From Gammaproteobacteria bacterium (lineage in GTDB: Bacteria; Pseudomonadota; Gammaproteobacteria; Granulosicoccales; Granulosicoccaceae), in assembly GCA_019634245.1 (NCBI GenBank), contig JAHQVR010000301.1, forward strand, positions 1 to 12,667: a stretch of DNA of 12,667 nucleotides. Reading direction: 5' to 3'. Below, piece after piece: positions 7,331 through 12,667 of the stretch. The notes under the pieces were generated by a model that searched no databases, was not told the DNA's origin, and saw only the letters and a program-made list of their open reading frames with translations. Made by a program: the position numbers and the translations under genes. Each line of letters opens with the position of its first letter. Position 1 is the stretch's first letter.

Positions 7331-7357
7331 CGCTGGTGGATTGCCGATGCACCAGCG
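7331..7357 (+). promoter_or_regulatory. Leader hairpin directly before the MttB-family start codon
   Basis: CGCTGGTG (7331-7338) and CACCAGCG (7350-7357) are perfect 8-base inverted arms around an 11-base loop. The structure ends 10 bases before the ATG at 7368, where a Shine-Dalgarno sequence would normally lie. None is recognisable. The hairpin could affect translation, mark a processing site between the two genes, or be an operator. It is not followed by T residues, so it is not an intrinsic terminator. Confidence 0.45.
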
Positions 7358-7367
7358 CTAAATTCTT

Positions 7368-8900
7368 ATGAGCCCAACTAAACGCCGTCGCAGAAAAATG
7401 ACCGCCAGGGAAGCAATGCATGCAAAAAGAGCAAAGGCACCTGAGATAAATCCTTGCCCTCCTGGACCCATAGGGGGTCAATATCAACCATTAGGTCCAA
7501 ACGACATCGAGCAGATTTATCAGTGCGCTCTGCGCGTGCTATCGGACATTGGCATGGGCGAGGCTCCCAAAACACTGGTAGATCAGGCGACGAATCAAGG
7601 AGCATTCCTCAATGCTTCTGGGCGTCTGTGTTTTCCTAAGTCTATGGTAGAGGATATCATCGCCGGCGCATGTCGACATTTCACCTATTATGGTCGAGAT
7701 AATCAACACGACTTTGAGGTTGGCGGCGATCGTGTATATTTCGGCACCGGTGGCGCAGCAGTTCAAACCTTAGACCTTGAAACACATTCCTATCGCGCCT
7801 CAACGTTGCAAGACCTCTACGCTTTTACTCGACTGGCCGACTTTCTACCGAACATTAGCTGGTTTACCCGCTGCTGTGTGGCCACTGATGTGGAAGACAT
7901 TACTGCACTTGATATTAACACCGCGTTTGCACTGCTTAAGGGTACAACCAAACCGATCGGCACGAGTTTCACTCTTGCCAGTTCTGTAGAACCTATTGTC
8001 GATATGTTTGATACAGCGATGGGAGGCAGCGGTAAATTCCGAGAACGACCCTTTTGTAAGGCTCACATTAGCCCGGTAATTTCACCATTGCGATATGGCG
8101 AAGATGCCTTCGAGGTCGCGTTAGCTTGCATAAAACACGGGATTCCTATAAATAATATTGTGGCTGCACAATCTGGAGCGACTTCCCCTGCCACCCTGGC
8201 TGGAATGCTGACATCCACTCTTGCCGAAACGTTGGCTGCACTGATTATGGTCAACGTGTTCTACCCTGGTTACCCTATGATTTTCTCTAATTGGCCGCTG
8301 GTTATTGATTTACGGACAGGGTCATTCTGCGGTGGTGGTGGAGAAATCACATTGCTCAACGCAGCCTCTGCCCAACTATCCAATTGGCTCGGCCTACCAT
8401 CGGGCGCCGCCTCCAGCATGAGTGACTCAAAAGCCGTTGACGCTCAAATGGGTATCGAGAAAGCCCTGTCTTCGCTAGGAGTCGGCTTAGCTGGTTGCAA
8501 CATGGTGTATGAATCATCGGCTATGACAGCGAGCTTGCTCGGCGCCTCTTTTGAAGCGATGGTCGTTGACAATGAAATGTTGTCACACGTATACCGAGTG
8601 TTGCGCGGTATTGAAGTCAACGACGACACTCTCGGTTTCGATGCCATCCGCGAAGCCGTGTACGGTGAAGGACATTTTCTCGGAGGCCAGCACACCATGA
8701 ATGCGATGCAAAGCGAGTATTTCTGGCCTGGCTCTTTAACCGACAGAGACCAACCTGCGCTCTGGGAGGAAAAAGGCTCTTCTCAAATGTGGGAAAGGGC
8801 AGGTGAGAAAGCGAAAGAAATTCTGCAAAGCCATAACCCAGAATATCTCTCTAAATCTGCAGAGCAAACCATAAGTACCAAATACCCAATCCTTCTATAA
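7368..8900 (+). CDS. Trimethylamine/quaternary-amine methyltransferase, MttB family, non-pyrrolysine
   Basis: The product is 510 aa, the usual length for the family (PF06253). MttB-type proteins are TIM-barrel methyltransferases that move a methyl group from an amine to a cobalamin-binding corrinoid protein. The basic start (MSPTKRRRRKMTAREAM) is typical of proteobacterial members and supports the ATG at 7368. Other landmarks are YFGTGGAAVQTLD (124-136), the conserved GATSPATLAG (270-279) and DSKAVDAQMGIEKALS (353-368). The gene reads through with sense codons only, so the in-frame amber (pyrrolysine) codon of true trimethylamine methyltransferases is absent. Characterised non-Pyl relatives act on quaternary amines such as glycine betaine, yielding dimethylglycine. 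That would suit the preceding flavoprotein-GcvT protein, but this pairing is inference. No corrinoid protein or activase gene is in the window. No clear ribosome site is seen; an 8-bp hairpin precedes the start. Confidence 0.88.
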   Translation: MSPTKRRRRKMTAREAMHAKRAKAPEINPCPPGPIGGQYQPLGPNDIEQIYQCALRVLSDIGMGEAPKTLVDQATNQGAFLNASGRLCFPKSMVEDIIAGACRHFTYYGRDNQHDFEVGGDRVYFGTGGAAVQTLDLETHSYRASTLQDLYAFTRLADFLPNISWFTRCCVATDVEDITALDINTAFALLKGTTKPIGTSFTLASSVEPIVDMFDTAMGGSGKFRERPFCKAHISPVISPLRYGEDAFEVALACIKHGIPINNIVAAQSGATSPATLAGMLTSTLAETLAALIMVNVFYPGYPMIFSNWPLVIDLRTGSFCGGGGEITLLNAASAQLSNWLGLPSGAASSMSDSKAVDAQMGIEKALSSLGVGLAGCNMVYESSAMTASLLGASFEAMVVDNEMLSHVYRVLRGIEVNDDTLGFDAIREAVYGEGHFLGGQHTMNAMQSEYFWPGSLTDRDQPALWEEKGSSQMWERAGEKAKEILQSHNPEYLSKSAEQTISTKYPILL

Positions 8901-9088
8901 CGGGTGGACGCCAAGGAGTCTAACTATTTTATAGCCGCAATCCGCCGAGGACAGATGGTATCTATTCACCGATGTTCGGCTTGAATACGTACTTAACCAG
9001 ATATTCATAACACTCAGAATTGCAACTGGGAATGTGTGGTGTAGTTGTGTCGATGCCATTTATTCCCAAAGATAAACATACTCTAGGA
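8901..9088. other. Gap between convergent mttB-like and GGDEF-EAL genes
   Basis: Two transcripts end here. The only structure seen is a bulged inverted repeat with arms GCCGA (8944-8948) and TCGGC (8976-8980). It lacks a T run on either side, so no intrinsic terminator is called. No gene is visible. Confidence 0.3.
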
Positions 9089-11524
9089 CTAAGCCGCGTC
9101 TCTTTGGTCGTCGCTAGAATCGTTTATTCCAGAAACTACTTGCCAGACATCATCTGCACACACAGGTTTTGAGTAGAAGTAGCCTTGTACAGAAGAGATA
9201 CCCATATTAGCGACATGAGACAACTGGTCGTCTGTCTCAACTCCTTCCGCAACAGTGTCCAATCCTAAAGTACTAGCCAGTTCAGTGATCGTCTCGGTGA
9301 TGGATTCGTGCTGTGCGTTACCAGTGACCAGCTTTTGGATAAATGATTTGTCGATTTTCAGCGTATCCAGTGGCAAATCTTGCAGATAACTTAGTGAAGA
9401 ATAGCCCGTTCCAAAATCGTCCAACGCGATCTTAATTCCTGCTTGCTGAAGCACTTTTAATGAACCAGCGACTATTTCGATGTCGGCCATTACAACGCTT
9501 TCTGTTACTTCTAATTCTAAATACTGCGGTGGTAAATTGTGCCGCTTCAAGCAGCGGAGCACGCCCAGTACAAATCCAGGTTGCAGAAATTGCTCCGCTG
9601 ATACATTAACGGCAATACGCAGCGGTAACTTTTGTTCTTGCAACCAGCTAGCGGCCTGGCGGCAAGCTTCATCGAGAACCCATCCACCTATCGCTGGTAA
9701 TAAGCCACATTCTTCGGCAATCGGTATAAATTTATCTGGAGGTACTAAGCCACGTTCAGGGTGATGCCACCTGAGAAGTGCTTCGACAGAATCAACCATT
9801 TGATGCGTGAGATTGAATTTCGGCTGAAAATACAACTCAAATTGTTTTTCCCGTAGCGCTGTTTGTAAGTCTGCCTCCGTGCTCACTCGGTATTCATATT
9901 CTAACGCTAGCTCTGTGTCATATTGCACTATCTTATTTCTTCCCTGCTTTTTAGCGCAGTACATGGCGAGATCGGCAGATTTCATTAGATCCTCTGAAGT
10001 TAGCGCATCAACGGGATAAAGGCTGGTTCCGATGCTCCCACCAATTTGCAATATTCCGCCGTCGATGTAGAAGGGATTGGCCAGATTTTGCCGAATTGTT
10101 TCAGCCAATGCAGCAACTTCGACAGCAGAGGTGCACTCTTTCAGTACGGAAAATTCATCTCCCCCCAATCGAGCTACGTAGTCTGACTCAGCGCAAACTT
10201 CCTTAAGTCGACTTGCGACACTCTGAAGTAGTCGATCTCCGACAGCGTGGCCCATGCTGTCGTTAATGTGCTTAAATCTATCGAGATCAATGATTAGAAG
10301 TGCCATCTGGTCGTCTGCTGCACGAGCTGAATCCAGCGCTTGCCGGATGTCGATGCTAAATCGGCGGCGGTTACTCAAGCCTGTCAGCTCATCCTGATGA
10401 GCTTGTCTGTGCACGCGCTTAAAGTAAAGCAGCGCCACTATAGCCATGCCTAAACACAACAGCACCAAAGCTGTATCGATGATCAAATTCGTCGTGGCTT
10501 TCTTCTCGACTTGCCGGACGGCGGAAAGCATAAAAACGGTAGCATCGTTACGGAGAGTTTCCACCCGATCATGCAATTCTGCTGCGGTGGATAGCCACTT
10601 CGCTATGTCATCCGGCCGTACTTCGCTTTGCATGAGGGAATCCATTAGCTCTCTGTTTAGCTTTCCGTATTCGTTTTTATACCAGATGGCTGTCAGATCC
10701 TTATGCTCCTCCAGTGTGCTATTGAGGTGATGGCGGCGAGTCACCTGCATTATCTCATTCCAGGAGGCTTCAGCAAGCAAATTTTGTTCAGCCAACATGT
10801 CGGCATGATGGGCTGTGCTTATTCGTGCATCACTGGATTCGTTGAGTAACAATACACCTTCTAGCAGAGAGGTAATTTGCGCGGTTGCCTCACTTAAATC
10901 CCAAACTGAATCTTTCAGGCTATAGTGAAAAAATACCTCTTGATTCGTAATACGAGGCACAAAATGAATGTCTTTACGCAAGCTACCAATCGAATGAATT
11001 AGATTGGAATACTTGTGAAAATGATTCATACCTATTTTAGAACGCTGCTCATCCCATGGAAGTGAAATTCGCTCAAGTGTGAACGCACGTTGTGCCTTTA
11101 GATTTTGGTATTTTTCGTCGATACCAGTGACAACGGCTTCCATCTCGTGAGACCCGTGTGAGTGATATGAATCGTGATCACTGGGTGATTCCATCTGGTC
11201 GATGGTGTTAAATGAAGCATTGAGTAGGTGGTCAGATTGCTGGGTAGCCGCGCGGAACCGATCCAGAGTTTCTGTATTAACACTCTTGGCACTGACTAGT
11301 TGGTACATTAGTGCGCGTTCTGCGGATAAACTGTGTGCTAGTGCAAAAAGTCCATCCTCTATTGCACTTGAAGCCTGAATCTGCTGTGCGTCCGTTCGTT
11401 GTATATATGCGTGAGTCCAGAAACTCACACTCAACCACATAATTAAAGAAAGTGTAATCGCTGTAAATATCACGAGATACTTTCTGGAATCAAATATTGT
11501 ACTCACAGGAGTGCCCATTTTCAC
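9089..11524 (-). CDS. Membrane-bound GGDEF-EAL protein (cyclic-di-GMP synthesis/hydrolysis) with periplasmic sensor region
   Basis: The product is 811 aa. A first membrane segment (about 16-37) and a second (about 346-368) enclose a periplasmic region of some 300 residues, mostly helical in appearance, with no family I recognise. The cytoplasmic part is a GGDEF domain (about 375-535; DELTGLSNRR at 378-387, RLGGDEF at 452-458) followed by an EAL domain (about 550-800). EAL catalytic signatures are all present: EALLRW (581-586), NVS (N640), ELEVTES (E672), DDFGTGYSS (D702, D703), KIDKSFI (K723), AEGVET (E760) and QGYFYSKP (Q780). Both activities could be live, although many such tandem proteins use only one. 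The inhibitory RxxD site before GGDEF reads AESD, so product feedback is probably lost. The periplasmic part has a histidine cluster (H117, H121, H123, H126). The start is GTG at 11524 or ATG at 11518, with only a weak upstream ribosome site. Confidence 0.95.
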   Translation of the reverse strand: MKMGTPVSTIFDSRKYLVIFTAITLSLIMWLSVSFWTHAYIQRTDAQQIQASSAIEDGLFALAHSLSAERALMYQLVSAKSVNTETLDRFRAATQQSDHLLNASFNTIDQMESPSDHDSYHSHGSHEMEAVVTGIDEKYQNLKAQRAFTLERISLPWDEQRSKIGMNHFHKYSNLIHSIGSLRKDIHFVPRITNQEVFFHYSLKDSVWDLSEATAQITSLLEGVLLLNESSDARISTAHHADMLAEQNLLAEASWNEIMQVTRRHHLNSTLEEHKDLTAIWYKNEYGKLNRELMDSLMQSEVRPDDIAKWLSTAAELHDRVETLRNDATVFMLSAVRQVEKKATTNLIIDTALVLLCLGMAIVALLYFKRVHRQAHQDELTGLSNRRRFSIDIRQALDSARAADDQMALLIIDLDRFKHINDSMGHAVGDRLLQSVASRLKEVCAESDYVARLGGDEFSVLKECTSAVEVAALAETIRQNLANPFYIDGGILQIGGSIGTSLYPVDALTSEDLMKSADLAMYCAKKQGRNKIVQYDTELALEYEYRVSTEADLQTALREKQFELYFQPKFNLTHQMVDSVEALLRWHHPERGLVPPDKFIPIAEECGLLPAIGGWVLDEACRQAASWLQEQKLPLRIAVNVSAEQFLQPGFVLGVLRCLKRHNLPPQYLELEVTESVVMADIEIVAGSLKVLQQAGIKIALDDFGTGYSSLSYLQDLPLDTLKIDKSFIQKLVTGNAQHESITETITELASTLGLDTVAEGVETDDQLSHVANMGISSVQGYFYSKPVCADDVWQVVSGINDSSDDQRDAA

Positions 11525-11874
11525 TTTACATTCACGGTTCAGAAACCAACAGCATTCTGTTGCTAACGGCCTTAAAATTAATTAGTGGAGATAGTCCTGC
11601 TTCAATGATTGAACTGCCGCACAAAATGATGGCTTAGTTATGCGAGTTATTCTGAGTGCGCAAAGCACTGATACACGCGCAAATTGGAGAAAATATGTGT
11701 CGGATCGCCCATTCCATCAAGTAACAAAGGTTAATTGATCAGATCAGATGAGATGTGTTCACTCTTAACACGAAGAGGTAATGCCGAGCGAGCTTGATTT
11801 GTTTAAGCAGTTGATCAATAAACAATGAATCAGAATCTATCGTAGTGAAATACTCAAGTACAGAGCCAGAGTAT
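11525..11874. other. Intergenic region between glgC and the GGDEF-EAL gene
   Basis: About 350 bases without a supported gene. A small hairpin, CAACAG (11547-11552) with CTGTTG (11557-11562) around a CATT loop, is followed on the minus strand by GGTTTCT. It could be a weak terminator of the glgC transcript or a leader structure of the GGDEF-EAL gene. A TGATCAGATCA dyad lies near 11737-11747. Otherwise I see nothing. Confidence 0.35.
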
Positions 11875-12667
11875 CTAAGATTGACCGGATACGACAACAA
11901 CGCCTTTAGCAGATACGGTATAACGTTTTTCGTCTTCCTCTTTGTCATAGCCAATAATGGTGCCTGCAGGAATCGTCACGTACTTATCGACAATACATCT
12001 ATTTAACTTTGCGCCTTCGCCGATCGACGCATGATCGAACACAATAGCTGAATCCAGGTCCGCATTTGCGCCAACCCGGACACGAGCAGACAGTATAGAT
12101 CGTTTAACGGCTGCGTCGATGACCATAGAGCCAGCACCCAAAATGGAATTGTGAATCCCTGCATGGTCGATGTGTCCCGATGTGACGACTCTCGCAGGCG
12201 GGTGTTGGCCGTGATAAGTACGTATAGGCCAGGTGTCTTGATACAGATCCAATGGAGGTTCAGTCTGTAACAAATCCATGTTGGCATCGAAGTACGAATC
12301 AATCGTACCCACGTCGCGCCAATACCTATCTGGTGTCACGCGACCTTGGCTGCTGCCAAACTGGTAGCCACACACTTTGTGGCTTTTGATCATACGCGGC
12401 AGGATATCATTCCCAAAATCATGGGAGGATGATCTATCAGCATGATCATTGGTTAGTTCCTCAATAAGAATATCGGTATTGAAAATATAGATGCCCATAG
12501 ACGCCAATGCAGCATCATCCACACCTGCCATCGGGCTAGGATCGGTAGGTTTTTCCTGAAAGGCGGTGACACTGCCAGAGCCATCAACACTCATAATGCC
12601 GAAGGAGCTTGCCTCGTTAAGTGGCACGCGCATACAGGCAACGGATAGGTCCGCTCCTAGGTCATTA
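11875..12667 (-). CDS. glgC: Glucose-1-phosphate adenylyltransferase, C-terminal part (cut by window edge)
   Basis: The frame is open to the right edge, adding 11 residues (NDLGADLSVAC) before the first internal ATG at 12633. About 263 of the usual 420 or so residues are visible. The enzyme makes ADP-glucose from glucose-1-phosphate and ATP, the committed step of bacterial glycogen synthesis in the cytoplasm. Recognisable elements are EASSFGIMSVD and FQEKP in the sugar-phosphate-binding part, YWRDVGTIDSYFDANMDLL at the end of the catalytic domain, DLYQDTWPIRTYHGQHPPA at the linker, and a left-handed beta-helix C-terminus (SILGAGSMVIDAAVKRSILS, GTIIGYDKEED). The TAG stop is at 11875-11877. The N-terminal nucleotide and allosteric sites lie outside the window. 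No other glycogen gene is visible here. Confidence 0.93.
   Translation of the reverse strand, partial: NDLGADLSVACMRVPLNEASSFGIMSVDGSGSVTAFQEKPTDPSPMAGVDDAALASMGIYIFNTDILIEELTNDHADRSSSHDFGNDILPRMIKSHKVCGYQFGSSQGRVTPDRYWRDVGTIDSYFDANMDLLQTEPPLDLYQDTWPIRTYHGQHPPARVVTSGHIDHAGIHNSILGAGSMVIDAAVKRSILSARVRVGANADLDSAIVFDHASIGEGAKLNRCIVDKYVTIPAGTIIGYDKEEDEKRYTVSAKGVVVVSGQS

Noticed and set aside
7368..8900. Pyrrolysine-containing trimethylamine methyltransferase
   Set aside because: The reading frame has no internal TAG; it runs with sense codons to the normal TAA stop, so it belongs to the non-Pyl branch.
11695..11724. A 9-codon reading (MCRIAHSIK) with GGAG upstream, considered as a leader peptide or an asparagine-synthase start
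   Set aside because: It stops at once, no + strand gene follows, and the downstream genes lie on the other strand.
11739..11954. A 71-codon minus-strand reading overlapping the glgC end
   Set aside because: It overlaps the glgC C-terminus in another frame and shows no domain or ribosome site.
1..12667. Insertion sequences, tRNA or rRNA genes, CRISPR arrays, phage genes
   Set aside because: No transposase or integrase motifs, no regularly spaced repeats and no recognisable RNA-gene signature were found on either strand.

Overview
The window reads as chromosomal DNA of a free-living, probably marine, proteobacterium. The genes are intact and mostly tightly packed, GC content is moderate, and no mobile element, tRNA, rRNA or CRISPR array is visible. 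The GGDEF-EAL protein and the glycogen gene glgC suggest a gammaproteobacterium. A DddP-type DMSP lyase and osmolyte-type methyl-group genes suggest marine life. The phylum-level call is inference from gene content only.

Layout, left to right: (1) the 3' end of a fused TRAP transporter permease on the + strand. (2) A leftward block made of a decayed ligJ relic, a LigI-like 2-pyrone-4,6-dicarboxylate hydrolase, the DMSP lyase gene dddP, and an exported GlcG/HbpS-type protein with a fibronectin-III domain. The last of these converges on the TRAP gene. (3) A divergent control region near 4519-4811, with a LysR-type T-N11-A dyad. (4) A rightward pair made of a dimethylglycine/sarcosine-dehydrogenase-like flavoprotein fused to a GcvT domain, and a non-pyrrolysine MttB-family methyltransferase. 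(5) A leftward membrane-bound GGDEF-EAL cyclic-di-GMP protein. (6) The 3' part of glgC, also leftward and cut by the right edge.

The centre (about 1.8-8.9 kb) looks like a catabolic region for small carbon compounds. DddP would cleave DMSP to DMS and acrylate. The MttB-like protein and the flavoprotein-GcvT fusion could successively remove methyl groups from a quaternary or tertiary amine such as glycine betaine or dimethylglycine, with tetrahydrofolate as the final acceptor. The LigI-like enzyme belongs to the protocatechuate/gallate meta-cleavage route. Its neighbour ligJ, the next step in that route, survives only as about 90 codons in two frames, so the local lig operon appears to be decaying or repurposed. 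The right part (signalling, glycogen synthesis) seems unrelated.

The most noteworthy items are the ligJ relic overlapping the ligI-like start codon, the pairing of a flavoprotein-GcvT fusion with a non-Pyl MttB without a visible corrinoid protein, and the dyad and hairpin that may control these genes.
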